DNA of 64,000 nucleotides from Streptomyces sp. NBC_01306 (GCF_026340465.1 NZ_JAPEPC010000001.1:7393501-7457500); one strand, 5' to 3'; counted from the first letter of the stretch, positions 49,971 to 58,370 are shown. The notes: generated by a model not told the origin, from the letters alone. Numbers and translations are program-made.

Positions 49971-50558
49971 TCAGTGCGTTGCGGCGGTCAGTCCGGCGCG
50001 GTGGATGCGGGCGTGCCCGGCGACGCGTCGGCCGAGGTGGCGGGCGGTGTTCAGGTCTGCGTCGTGGACCGCGGGGGTGTCGTTGAAGCTTTGTGCGCCG
50101 GCGCCGAGGTAGAAGCCGAGGCGGTTGTCGTCCTGGGGGCTGGATGTGGTGGTGTTCCAGCCCGGCAGAAGGTTCAGGCTCACCCAGAGCATTCCGTGCT
50201 GGGCCGCAAGGAGCGAGAGGTACTGCAGGGTGTGCAGCTTGTCGCCGCTCATGGAGCCGGAGTTGGTGAACCCCGCCGCGAGCTTGTCGCTCCAGGCGCG
50301 GGTCATCCACCGCTTGCTGCTGGCCTCGGCGAAGGCGTGGAACGCCCCCGACGCAGTGCCCATGTAGGTGGGAGTGCCGAAGATGATGGCGTCCGCAGCG
50401 TCCATCAGCTCCCAGTCCGCGTCGCTGAGGGAGGCGACGTCCACGTCGTGGACCTGCGTCCCGGCGACGGAGCGTGCGCCGTCCGCGACGGCCGTAGCGA
50501 TCTGCGCGGTGTGGCCGTAGCCGGAATGCGACGCGATCACGATCGAGATATCGGACAT
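49971..50558 (-). CDS. Flavodoxin-like NAD(P)H:quinone oxidoreductase (WrbA-type)
   Basis: This 195-residue flavodoxin-fold protein has the FMN phosphate loop SHSGYGHTAQIA and FGTPTYMGTASGAF, followed by SGSMSGDKLHTLQYLSLLAA, as in WrbA. It likely carries out two-electron quinone reduction with NAD(P)H and protects against redox cycling. ATG 50558 (MSDISIVIASHSG) directly precedes the flavin loop. It is divergent from a TetR gene starting at 50801. Confidence 0.92.
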   Translation of the reverse strand: MSDISIVIASHSGYGHTAQIATAVADGARSVAGTQVHDVDVASLSDADWELMDAADAIIFGTPTYMGTASGAFHAFAEASSKRWMTRAWSDKLAAGFTNSGSMSGDKLHTLQYLSLLAAQHGMLWVSLNLLPGWNTTTSSPQDDNRLGFYLGAGAQSFNDTPAVHDADLNTARHLGRRVAGHARIHRAGLTAATH

Positions 50559-50776
50559 GGGTGTTCCTCTCCTGCCGCGATGGCGGCGTGTTCGGTGGTG
50601 GTGTCGGCGGACGGCGAGCTGCCCGCTGCGGCGGTCGGCCGCACTGCTCCACGAGTGGGGGGCCGACCGCCCCGGCGGGGGTGTGCGCATGCCCAGCTCT
50701 CGCGGGCCGGCGCCGACCGCATCAGCGCACGGATCGACGATCCGCTTTAAACCGTAGCACCGATAAGGCGGTGATA

Positions 50777-50793
50777 CGCAAAATGCGATATCG
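50777..50793. promoter_or_regulatory. Palindromes just upstream of the TetR start
   Basis: CGCA-AAA-TGCG (50777-50787) and CGATATCG (50786-50793) overlap immediately before ATG 50801, in the gap shared with the flavodoxin-like gene. They are candidate operators for autoregulation. Confidence 0.45.
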
Positions 50794-50800
50794 TTGTTCC

Positions 50801-51523
50801 ATGAATGAGGGACGACTCGCCGCGCGGCGCCAGGTACTGCAGGTGGCCGCCAAGCTTTTGGAGGAGGGCGGCAGCGAGGCGGTCTCCACGCGCGCTGTCG
50901 CCGCAGCCGCGGGCATCACAGCCCCCGCGCTCTACCGGATGTTCGACGACAAGGACGGACTCCTGTCGGAGCTGGCCGCCTACGGATTCGACATGTACCT
51001 GGCCGAGAAACGGGAGGCGCTGGCGCTGACCCCCGACGACCCGGTGGCCGACCTGTACCGCGGCTGGGACCTGCACGTCGACTTCGGAGTGCAGCACCCC
51101 GCGTTCTACATGCTCATGTATGGCACTGTGCAGCCCGGACGTCGGCCCCCGGCCGCGGACGAGGCGCACGCCCTGCTGGTGACACTGCTGGGCCGGGCGG
51201 CTGACGCCGGGCGCCTTCGGGTTCCGGTGGAGCAGGCGACCCGGGTCATCCACGCGGCGACGACGGGTGCCACGCTGGCGCAGATCGGCGAAGAGTCCTC
51301 GGAGCGGGACCTGACCACTTCGGCACGGCTGCGGGACACCATCATCGCCTCGATCACCACGGACCCGCCCGCCTCATCCGGGTCGGACCTGGCCTCGCGC
51401 GCACTCGCCCTCGATGCCGCACTTCAAACCGCGCTCACCACCGGGCCCCCGGCCGCTGGGGTACCTCTGCGAGACACGGAGACGGCTCTGCTGCGCGAAT
51501 GGCTGCAGCAACTGGCAGGCTGA
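50801..51523 (+). CDS. TetR-family regulator
   Basis: This 240-residue protein has an HTH (STRAVAAAAGITAPALYRMF) and a long helical C-terminal domain with the AFYMLMYGT element of the TetR_C_13-like group. ATG 50801 lacks a clear ribosome site and follows the palindromes closely; ATG 50783 would place the operator inside the gene. The likely target is the divergent flavodoxin-like reductase. Confidence 0.86.
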   Translation: MNEGRLAARRQVLQVAAKLLEEGGSEAVSTRAVAAAAGITAPALYRMFDDKDGLLSELAAYGFDMYLAEKREALALTPDDPVADLYRGWDLHVDFGVQHPAFYMLMYGTVQPGRRPPAADEAHALLVTLLGRAADAGRLRVPVEQATRVIHAATTGATLAQIGEESSERDLTTSARLRDTIIASITTDPPASSGSDLASRALALDAALQTALTTGPPAAGVPLRDTETALLREWLQQLAG

Positions 51524-51583
51524 ACCCGCCGTCTGATCTGCAGGCGTGGGCGCAGTCGGTTATGCCAGCCGCACGGAGGGCGT

Positions 51584-52198
51584 TCAGTCGCAGGGGCCGA
51601 CTGCAAGGCCCTGACGGGGCGATGCGCTGGCTTGAACCAGGGCTCGTGCCAGGTCGGTGCTTTCCGGAAGGGTGTCGAGGGGGAGTGGCTGCGTGGCGAG
51701 AGCGCCTTCATGCAGTACGAGGAGTTGGGTGGCGAGGGTGGCGGGGTGTGAGCAGCCCGCTGCGGTGGCGAGTTCCTTGAAGAGGTTTCGGAGCCAGAGT
51801 TTCTGGTTCGCGGCGATGCGGTGTGCGGGGTGTGAGGGGTCCGGGAGTTCGGCGAGTGCGTTGATGAAGGCGCATCCGCGGGTGTTGGTTTCGCTCCAGG
51901 TCCGCAGTGCTTCGAAGGGTGCGGTGACGGCCTGGGTGGGAGTGTCGCTGGTGTCGACGGTGGTACGGACATGTGTCCGCCAGCGCTGGTCGCGGCCTGT
52001 GAGATAGGCCGCTACGAGGTGGTCTTTCGAGCCGAACTGGTTGTACAGGGTCCGCTTGGTCACCCCTGAGTGCTCGGCAATCAGATCCACGCCGACCGCT
52101 GTGATGCCGCGGTTGTAGAACAGTTCCTCTGCGGCTGCCACGACGCGGCGCCCGGCGGGTGTTATGGGCCGTGCTTCCTGCACTGTGGGACCTTTCAC
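51584..52198 (-). CDS. TetR/AcrR-family regulator
   Basis: This 204-residue protein has an HTH (DLIAEHSGVTKRTLYNQF) and a C-terminal domain with NTRGCAFINALAELPDPSHP, a pattern of the YcdC/TetR_C_6-like group. The GTG start at 52198 is 31 bp from a TCAG-N5-CTGA dyad. It is divergent from the oxidoreductase at 52257, the likely target. It converges on the previous TetR gene. Confidence 0.88.
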   Translation of the reverse strand: MKGPTVQEARPITPAGRRVVAAAEELFYNRGITAVGVDLIAEHSGVTKRTLYNQFGSKDHLVAAYLTGRDQRWRTHVRTTVDTSDTPTQAVTAPFEALRTWSETNTRGCAFINALAELPDPSHPAHRIAANQKLWLRNLFKELATAAGCSHPATLATQLLVLHEGALATQPLPLDTLPESTDLARALVQASASPRQGLAVGPCD

Positions 52199-52229
52199 CG
52201 GTCGGTGTACGGTGGGGCATGTTCACAGA

Positions 52230-52242
52230 TCAGTATACCTGA
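52230..52242. promoter_or_regulatory. Dyad TCAG-TATAC-CTGA
   Basis: This 13-bp site with perfect 4-bp arms lies in the 58-bp gap between the TetR (52198) and oxidoreductase (52257) starts. TATAC in its centre could double as a -10 element, so binding would block the promoter. Confidence 0.5.
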
Positions 52243-52256
52243 GGGAGGTTCAAGCG

Positions 52257-53306
52257 ATGAGTGCATCCCCGTTCATGCGAGCGGTGCGGATCACCGGGCA
52301 CGGAGGGCCGGAGGTTCTTGAGCCGGCGGAGGTCGCGGTCCCTGTTCCGGGGGCTGAGGAGGTGCTGGTCCAGGTCAGTGCGGTAGCCCTGAACAACACC
52401 GACTTGTGGACTCGGGAGGGCGCTTACGGGAGTCCGGGGGACCCGGACGCGAGGTCGGGCTGGCGCGGCCCGGTCGGCTTTCCGCGTATCCAGGGTGCAG
52501 ATGTGTGCGGCCGCGTCGTGGCTGTCGGGACTGGAGCGGAGCGGAGCCTTGTCGGGCGCCGGGTGGTCGTCGATCCCGCGATCTACGAGACCGAAGGGCC
52601 GCACGCCAACCCGGTGGGCCTGATGGGGAGTGAACGCGACGGTGGATACGCGGAGTATGTGACAGCGGCGGTGGAGCGTGTGCATGACGTGACGGATTCC
52701 CCGCTCACGGATGACCAGTTGGCGGCGTTGCCGACCGCCTACGGTACGGCGCTGGGCATGATCGAGCGGGGCCGGCTGCAGCGAGGAGAGACCGTCCTGG
52801 TTTCGGGGGCGTCCGGCGGCGTTGGCCTGGCCCTGGTGCAGATCGCCCGTGCGCGCGGCGCGCGGGTGCTCGCCATCAGTAGTGGAACCAAGATCGGTGC
52901 GGTGCGTGAAGCGGGCGCGCACGAGGTCATCGACCGAGCGGGCGACGTCGCGGAGCAGATCCGTACCGCCGCTCCGGAGGGCATCGATGTCGCACTGGAC
53001 GTCGTGGCCGGCGAACTGGTGAGTGAGGGGCTGCCGTTGCTGCGCGAAGGGGGCCGGTGGGTCATCGCGGGCGCGCTGGGGGGCTACGGCGTGGCTTTCG
53101 ATGTGCGCCGTCTCTATCTGCACAACGCCCAGGTCATCGGGTCCGCAATGCATACGCCCGCACACTTCGATCTCCTTATGGGCCTGGCTCGTCGGGCCGA
53201 GGTCCAGCCCGTCATCGCCGCTACCTTCCCACTGGACCAGGCCGCTCAGGCGCAGGAGGAACTCTCCCGCAGAGGACACGTGGGAAAGATCGTCATGCAC
53301 CCCTGA
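52257..53306 (+). CDS. Medium-chain zinc-free oxidoreductase (QOR-like)
   Basis: This 349-residue MDR enzyme has GGPEVLEPAEVAVPVPG, ALNNTDLWTREGAY, PRIQGADVCGRVVAVG and the nucleotide motif VSGASGGVGLALVQIARA. Zinc ligands are absent. It is probably an NADPH-dependent quinone or enone reductase. ATG 52257 follows GAGGGAGG. It is controlled from a short divergent promoter shared with the TetR gene. Confidence 0.92.
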   Translation: MSASPFMRAVRITGHGGPEVLEPAEVAVPVPGAEEVLVQVSAVALNNTDLWTREGAYGSPGDPDARSGWRGPVGFPRIQGADVCGRVVAVGTGAERSLVGRRVVVDPAIYETEGPHANPVGLMGSERDGGYAEYVTAAVERVHDVTDSPLTDDQLAALPTAYGTALGMIERGRLQRGETVLVSGASGGVGLALVQIARARGARVLAISSGTKIGAVREAGAHEVIDRAGDVAEQIRTAAPEGIDVALDVVAGELVSEGLPLLREGGRWVIAGALGGYGVAFDVRRLYLHNAQVIGSAMHTPAHFDLLMGLARRAEVQPVIAATFPLDQAAQAQEELSRRGHVGKIVMHP

Positions 53307-53644
53307 GTTCAATCCAGCGTGCGGTGGGGGAAATTCGGCTTCGGTGACGTACGCGGACAGGGCACTCACCATGTCCTCGGCCCTCCAACGCATCCGCCGG
53401 ATCCAGTGGAACTCCCTGGGGTCGGCATGCCGCTCCCGAGCCGGAGAAGACCGGGCATCACTCGCTCGTAGACTTCGTCACCGGGAATTCGCAGAAGAGC
53501 GAATTCAGCAGCCCGCAGATGGCGCTTGGCTCGTTACTCCCACGACTGTTCCTGCGGCATGCCGGGCGAAGGCGTGGTCGTCTCAAGGAGGTCGTGGGGC
53601 TTGAGCGACTCCGACAGAGCCGTAGCCGAGCGGACCGTCCCAGC
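53307..53644. other. Gene-free stretch
   Basis: This 338-bp gap lies between convergent genes. No frame shows recognisable protein and no strong hairpin was noticed. Confidence 0.4.
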
Positions 53645-54532
53645 TCAAGCCGGCGGACCCTCGCCTCGGTTGACCTGCTGTGCTGTGTCGGTGGGTTCGG
53701 TGGGTTCGGTGGGTTCGGTGTGTGAGAGTGCGGCGAGGAGTTGCAGTTTCTCGTCGCTGTCGCTGTCCTTGTCGGGGTAGTAGACGACGAGGATGACGTC
53801 GTCGATGGGGAGTTTGTCGCGGTGGAGGCGTAGTTCACCGACGACGGGGTGGTGGACCGTGGTCGTGCCTCCGTCGAGACTGCGGACGTCATGGCGGGCC
53901 CACAGGGTGCGGAACCGCTGACTGGACAGTGCGAGTTCTCCGACGAGTTCGACGAACCGGGGGTTGTCGGTGTCGTCGCCGATGGTCGTGCGAAGGGCGG
54001 CGATGAAATCGGCGGTGGCTTTGGTCCAGTCCTGGTGGAAGGCTTGTTCCTCAGGGTCGAGGAGGAGGGAACGAAGCCGGTTCAGGCCGGGCCGCAGCCG
54101 GGGGGAGAGCGCGATGGCCATGGAGTTGGAGGCCAGGACATCGAACGCGCGCCCTTCGATGAACGCGGGGATCTGAAGGTGGGCGAGGAGTTCGTGCACC
54201 CGCGGCGGCACGTGTTCGGGCCGCTTGCGGCGCGGTGCCCTGGGGCGTGCTGCCGTCAGGCCGAGGAGATACGTCCGTTCGATGTCGTCGAGCTGCAGGA
54301 CGCGCGCGAGTGATTCGAGGACCTGAGGTGAGGGGTTCTTGTCGCGGCCGCGTTCCAGGCGCAGGTAGTAGTCGGGGCTGATTCCGGCGAGCAGGGCGAC
54401 TTCCTCACGGCGCAGGCCGGGCACGCGGCGGTTGCCGCCGCCGGGCGGGAGTCCTGCCTGCGCCGGGGAGACCAGCTCACGTCGGGCGCGAAGGTAGCTG
54501 CCGAGCCGGTTGCCGGATTCCTCATCCTTCAT
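53645..54532 (-). CDS. XRE-family regulator with MmyB-like ligand domain
   Basis: This 295-residue third member of this type in the window has LGSYLRARRELVSPAQAGL, RVPGLRREEVALLAGISPDY and a C-terminal domain with GRAFDVLASNSMAIALSP and GGTTTVHHPVVGELRLHRDK. The tail contains TEPTEPTEP encoded by a 9-bp repeat, which could vary in length. It is divergent from the SDR gene at 54718, with a 17-bp palindrome in the gap. Confidence 0.92.
   Translation of the reverse strand: MKDEESGNRLGSYLRARRELVSPAQAGLPPGGGNRRVPGLRREEVALLAGISPDYYLRLERGRDKNPSPQVLESLARVLQLDDIERTYLLGLTAARPRAPRRKRPEHVPPRVHELLAHLQIPAFIEGRAFDVLASNSMAIALSPRLRPGLNRLRSLLLDPEEQAFHQDWTKATADFIAALRTTIGDDTDNPRFVELVGELALSSQRFRTLWARHDVRSLDGGTTTVHHPVVGELRLHRDKLPIDDVILVVYYPDKDSDSDEKLQLLAALSHTEPTEPTEPTDTAQQVNRGEGPPA
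53690..53716. repeat. 9-bp tandem repeat inside the regulator C-terminus
   Basis: GGTGGGTTC is repeated three times exactly (a fourth is partial) on the + strand, giving Thr-Glu-Pro repeats in the leftward regulator. Because 9 is a multiple of 3, copy-number change keeps frame. Confidence 0.92.
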
Positions 54533-54569
54533 ACCGACACCGTAACGCGGTGTGCGTGACTCAGAGGGG

Positions 54570-54586
54570 CCCTGGTGGGACCAGGG
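54570..54586. promoter_or_regulatory. Palindrome CCCTGGT-GGG-ACCAGGG
   Basis: This 17-bp site with perfect 7-bp arms lies 38 bp from the regulator start (54532) in the gap shared with the SDR gene. It is the likely XRE operator. Its right half followed by AAG (CCAGGGAAG) resembles the CCTGGGAAG element near the XRE gene at 36316. Confidence 0.72.
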
Positions 54587-54717
54587 AAGACGGGGGCACT
54601 GTCACATCCAGCGGATGTCGCCAGACTGCGATTGCACTGTTCACGAAGGACAGAGCACACCACGGAATGCGCCGCGGGCCTGAACGCCGTCGGCACCTGG
54701 ACTGAAGGGAAGATCTC

Positions 54718-55479
54718 ATGGATCTCTCCAACCGCACCGTTCTCATCGTCGGCGGGACCTCGGGTATCGGGCGAGAGCTGGCCCGCCGGTTCGCCGCAGC
54801 GGGCAGCACCGTGGCCGTTGGCGGCCGCAGCGAGGAGGCGCTCTCAGAACTTGCCGGAGAGGGCTTCGGCACGATCAGCATCGATGTCACCGACGGCGCC
54901 TCCGTCACATCAGCTCGTGACACCGTGCTCGCCCGGTACCCCGAGCTGGACACCGTGGTGACGATGCCGGGCGTCATGCTCCTGGAGGACCTGCGCGACC
55001 CCGCGCACTTCGGGACGGCCGAGACGACGATCGACACCAACCTGACGGGCACCATCCGGGTCATCGACGCCTTCACCGCGCACATGGTCCGGCGGGGCGC
55101 CGGCACCTTCATCACCGTCACCTCCGGAATCGCCTTCCTGCCGTTCCCGCCCATGCCCACCTACGCCGCCTCGAAGGCGGCAGTGCACGCCTACACAGAG
55201 GCGCTGCGCGCGCAGCTCGACGGCACCGGCATCGGTGTCGTGGAGCTCGTCCCTCCGGCCGTCGCCACAGCGGGCCAGGAAAAGGTGAACCCGCACGCCC
55301 TGCCGCTCGACGACTTCGCCACCGAGGTCATGCAACTGCTCTCAGCGGACCCCACCCCCCGCGAAATCGTCGTGAAGGCGGCCCTCGTGCACCGCTGGGC
55401 CGAGCGCGACGGCACCTACGACGACCTCGTCGCACAGCGCTCGCAAGCTCTGACCATGCTCCCCAGCCGCGAAGGCTGA
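54718..55479 (+). CDS. SDR-family oxidoreductase
   Basis: This 253-residue classical SDR has VGGTSGIGRELARRF, the catalytic serine in VTSGIAFL and YAASKAAVHAYTEA. The usual NNAG is replaced by TMPGVM, as in DltE-like members. The Arg after strand 2 (VGGRSEEAL) suggests NADPH. ATG 54718 follows AAGGGAAG. It is divergent from the XRE-type regulator. Confidence 0.92.
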   Translation: MDLSNRTVLIVGGTSGIGRELARRFAAAGSTVAVGGRSEEALSELAGEGFGTISIDVTDGASVTSARDTVLARYPELDTVVTMPGVMLLEDLRDPAHFGTAETTIDTNLTGTIRVIDAFTAHMVRRGAGTFITVTSGIAFLPFPPMPTYAASKAAVHAYTEALRAQLDGTGIGVVELVPPAVATAGQEKVNPHALPLDDFATEVMQLLSADPTPREIVVKAALVHRWAERDGTYDDLVAQRSQALTMLPSREG

Positions 55480-55982
55480 CGCCCCATCTCCCCATCGGGT
55501 CGCATGGCTCATCGCCTCCGGGCGCCAGCGAGCAGAGCCACGCGTCCTGTCCACGGGGCCCCGCCACCCGCACGGCCCCGCCTCGCCGGGCGGCCACGGT
55601 TCAGCCGCGAGCGTCGCCGGGGCGGGCAGGCTGGTGAGTTCGGCGATCGCCTTTCCTCCTCGCCAGTCACCAAATCCCGGTTCGACTCGATCACGATGTC
55701 GACGCCCAGCTGTTGACGCCGGAGCCGGCCTGGATAGCGCGTTGACCGGGCGGAGCCCGCGTCGGTTCAGAAAGCTGGTGACCGTGCTGCGGCGCGAGGG
55801 TGTGGACGCGGTCCGCAATGGCCGTCCGTGGAGCCTTCCACTGGAGGGCCGGGCCCTGCGGGAGCCTTGATGACCCATACGCTCGTCGTCCGCCGACAGC
55901 GCGATCCCGGTGACGTACGAGGCGCTGAGGGTCCGACCGATGGGTGCTGGCCGGACCGTCACTCCCCGATCGGCGGCCCACT
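55480..55982. other. Gene-free stretch
   Basis: This 503-bp gap lies between convergent genes (SDR and MerR-like). Several short open frames exist, but none has recognisable sequence. It is probably decayed DNA. Confidence 0.35.
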
Positions 55983-56318
55983 TCAGCCTGAGGGCGGCGG
56001 GTTCTGCGATTCGGCGGCGCGGTGGTGTTCGGCGTTGATGCGCTGGGCTTCTGCGAGTTGGGGTTCGAGGATGACGATGCGGCAGGCGGCCTCGATGGGG
56101 GTGCCCTGGTCGACGAGTTCCCGGGCGCGTGCGGCGATGCGCAGTTGGTAGCGGGAGTAGCGGCGATGTCCGCCCTCGGAGCGCAGCGGGGTGATGAGGC
56201 GAGCTTCGCCGATGGCGCGGAGGAAGCCCTGGGTGGTGCCGAGCATTTCGGCGGCCCGGCCCATGGTGTAGGCGGGGTAGTCGTCGTCGAGACGGCCGAA
56301 CGAGTCGTCTGCTGTCAT
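55983..56318 (-). CDS. MerR-like HTH regulator
   Basis: This 111-residue protein has TMGRAAEMLGTTQGFLRAIG and RLITPLRSEGGHRRYSRYQL, a MerR winged helix with a short C-terminal helix rather than a full effector domain. Such short copies are common in Streptomyces near stress genes. GAGAGG precedes ATG 56318. A 12-bp-stem hairpin (56345-56374) lies immediately upstream, so the gene may have a structured leader. Confidence 0.85.
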   Translation of the reverse strand: MTADDSFGRLDDDYPAYTMGRAAEMLGTTQGFLRAIGEARLITPLRSEGGHRRYSRYQLRIAARARELVDQGTPIEAACRIVILEPQLAEAQRINAEHHRAAESQNPPPSG

Positions 56319-56344
56319 TGCACCTCTCTATGGAACATGTTGGA

Positions 56345-56374
56345 GGGCCCGGGTGCTGTGTGGCACCCGGGCCC
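56345..56374. other. Strong hairpin in the MerR-like gene leader
   Basis: GGGCCCGGGTGC and GCACCCGGGCCC pair perfectly around TGTGTG, 27 bp upstream of the MerR-like start. It could terminate transcripts of the gene-free tract or attenuate the MerR-like gene. Confidence 0.75.
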
Positions 56375-57157
56375 CGAAGGAACTGCTACACCATCTGCCG
56401 GCCCTGGTACTGCGCCGGCCTTATGTTTCCGCATTCCCGCCCGGGAGAGGGCGTGGGATGCGGGGATCGCGGTTGCTTGACCGGAGACCACCTCACTATC
56501 GATGTCCTGCGGTACCCGGGCTCGAAGATTCCGCCCGGGCGATCCTGATGATGCTTGGCTCCTCCGTTCTTCCCTCTGGGATCACTCACTTACCTCTGCT
56601 GGTACTACTGTCCTGCGGCCTGTGACAGCGCCACTCTTCGACAGCCAGCCCCGTCGCCCGTCCTGCGTCTGCTCTGGCTTAGAACCCCGCTGCCGAACTT
56701 CCCGATGCGCGCGCCCGCAGCCGACGCCTTCACCAAGGTGCTGCTCACTTAACTCCACTGCTGGGTCATGCACTTGCGGGTCCTGCAGTACTGCTCTCGG
56801 TGGCCCCTGATCACTGCGGGCTACCCGGTCCGGTCGTCAGTCCCGTCGCCGTCCTGCGACAACCCTGGCTTCGAAACTCCACCACCGCACCGTCCTGCTA
56901 TCTGTAACTGCGATTACTGCTGCCCGGCAGTTCGTCTCTGCCGGACCCTGCGGTCTCTCTGGCTACGAAAGAAACCATAACCACACCACCACCCAATGTC
57001 TACTCCGGCGAGAATAGATTTCCGTGTGCGTCATGGGTAGATAGTCGGCCTCGATGGACGAGGGCGTGCGAGGCGCATCGCCCCGGCAGGGCGTACCAGG
57101 TCCGGCGCGCTTCCTCGATCGGCTCGGCCGTGTACGGGCATGAGGAACTCTGCTGAT
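56375..57157. other. Large tract without convincing ORFs, with degenerate repeats
   Basis: About 780 bp between a MerR-like gene and rheA has no convincing gene. The motif GTCCTGCG-N4-CYNTGGCTNNGAA appears at about 56504 (partial), 56660, 56861 and 56944, and longer units at about 56585 and 56744-56785 align as a diverged tandem duplication with an offset near 200 bp. Sequence composition is less G-biased on the + strand than in neighbouring genes. It may be a structured non-coding RNA, a long leader or a decayed repeat. The segment 57000-57150 on the minus strand shows a coding-like frame ending GRLSTHDAHGNLFSPE, which may be a gene remnant. Confidence 0.5.
56585..56910. repeat. Diverged ~200-bp tandem duplication
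   Basis: Unit 1 (from about 56585) and unit 2 (from about 56744) both run CTCACTTA...CTGCTGG...GTCCTGC and then share GNCAGYCCCGTCGCC and GTCCTGCG-N4-CYCTGGCTTMGAA. The shared 3' blocks (56650 and 56850) are 201 bp apart. Identity is high in these blocks and low between them. Confidence 0.55.
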
Positions 57158-57808
57158 TCAGCGTCCGCCCCTGCCGGCCTGGCGGAGCCGGTCGGCGTTG
57201 TGGGTGATGATGTCGATGCGGGCGGCGAGGTCGGGGTGGCCGGCTGCGAGGTACGTGTGGGTGTCGGCGAGCGGCTTGATGAGGTTGGCGGCGTCGTTGT
57301 CGGCGAGTGCCTCGGCAAGGTTCTCCCGGGGCGTGTGCGCCGGCGCGGGGAGGTCGGTGAGTGCGGTGATCTGTCCGGCGAGTTGTCGCAGATCGGCGGC
57401 ATTGTCCCGGGCCCAGGCGGTGACGCTGCGGTCGGCGGCACGGTCGTCGCGGGTGGCCTGGACGCGTTGTTCGCCGGTGGTGCCGGGGGCTCCTGGACGT
57501 ACGCGGAGATAGCGCCGCTCGGCGGCTTGCCGACTGGCGACGCCCAGGGGGTGGGCCAGGTCTGCCCAGCTGGTGCCCGCGTCGCGGGCCGCTTCGATGA
57601 GTCCCGGTTCCCATTCGGCGAGTTGCTCGCGCAGTTCGCGCAGCATGAGCAGAGCGGCCAGGGCCTCTTCCGAACTTGCCTGAGTGCCTTCTGGGTGGGT
57701 TGGCTGCTGGGCGTTTTGGGCGGTGCGGACGGCTTCGTCGATCGTGTCCAGCGCTTCTGCGGCGGCGAGGAAGGAAGCGGGGTTGCTGGAGGACTGGGAT
57801 GCGTTCAT
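57158..57808 (-). CDS. rheA: HSP18 transcriptional repressor RheA homologue
   Basis: This 216-residue soluble protein is divergent from hsp18, the same arrangement and similar size as RheA of S. albus, where RheA is both repressor and heat sensor. It contains the segment ALLMLRELREQLAEWEPGLI, then EAARDAGTSWADLAHPLGVA followed by SRQAAERRYLR, a helix-turn-helix-like region. The C-terminus is helical and alanine-rich. Operators matching the S. albus RheA site lie in the gap. By analogy it binds them at normal temperature and loses DNA binding at high temperature; that behaviour is inferred here. Confidence 0.85.
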   Translation of the reverse strand: MNASQSSSNPASFLAAAEALDTIDEAVRTAQNAQQPTHPEGTQASSEEALAALLMLRELREQLAEWEPGLIEAARDAGTSWADLAHPLGVASRQAAERRYLRVRPGAPGTTGEQRVQATRDDRAADRSVTAWARDNAADLRQLAGQITALTDLPAPAHTPRENLAEALADNDAANLIKPLADTHTYLAAGHPDLAARIDIITHNADRLRQAGRGGR

Positions 57809-57825
57809 GGGACCCTCTTCTCAGC

Positions 57826-57870
57826 CGTCACCCTCTGGGTGACACTGAACTTGTCATCGTCTGGATGACA
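57826..57870. promoter_or_regulatory. RheA operators and hsp18 promoter
   Basis: TGTCATC-GTCTG-GATGACA at 57852-57870 matches exactly the inverted repeat described for S. albus RheA (TGTCATC-N5-GATGACA). A second site CGTCACC-CTCTG-GGTGACA lies at 57826-57844, 26 bp centre to centre, next to the rheA start. TTGTCA (57851-57856) and TACAAC (57874-57879) at 17 bp form a plausible hsp18 promoter overlapping the first site. Confidence 0.88.
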
Positions 57871-57935
57871 TGTTACAACGGTGGCACACGAAGCGCATTG
57901 GCAGTTTCTGCCAGACCTGTGGAGGTGTTTTCGCG

Positions 57936-58370
57936 ATGTTGATGCGCACTGACCCGTTCCGCGAACTCGACCGGCTCGCCCAGCAGTTGACGGGCGTGAC
58001 GGGTACCTGGTCCAGGCCCTCAGCGATGCCGATGGACGCCTACCGGGAGGGCGAGGAGTACGTGATCGCCCTGGACCTGCCCGGGGTCGCGCAGGACGCG
58101 ATCGACATTGATGTCGAGCGCAACATGCTCACCGTCAAGGCCGAGCGCCGGCCGGCGGTGAAGGCGGACGATGTGCAGATGGAGCTCTCCGAGCGGCCAC
58201 TGGGTGTCTTCTCCCGTCAGCTGGTGCTGGCCGACACCCTGGATACCGAGCGCATCACGGCCGACTACGACGCCGGGGTGCTGACCCTGCGTATCCCGAT
58301 CGCCGAGCGCGCCAAGCCCCGCAGGATCTCGGTCGGCGGGCGACCCGCGCACACGGAGATCCGCAGCTGA
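57936..58370 (+). CDS. hsp18: Small heat-shock protein HSP18 (Hsp20/alpha-crystallin)
   Basis: This 144-residue small heat-shock protein is the size of S. albus HSP18 (143). It has the N-terminal MLMRTDPFRELDRLAQQLTG, an alpha-crystallin domain (about residues 35-130: YVIALDLPGVAQDAIDIDVE and ADYDAGVLTLRIPIAERAKP) and a short C-terminal tail. It is an ATP-independent holdase that binds unfolding proteins during heat stress. ATG 57936 follows GGAGG. It is controlled by the divergent rheA and two matching operators. Confidence 0.95.
   Translation: MLMRTDPFRELDRLAQQLTGVTGTWSRPSAMPMDAYREGEEYVIALDLPGVAQDAIDIDVERNMLTVKAERRPAVKADDVQMELSERPLGVFSRQLVLADTLDTERITADYDAGVLTLRIPIAERAKPRRISVGGRPAHTEIRS

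Noticed and set aside
56500..56980. CRISPR-like array
   Set aside because: Repeat spacing is irregular (about 200, 80 bp), the repeat is degenerate and there are no cas genes.
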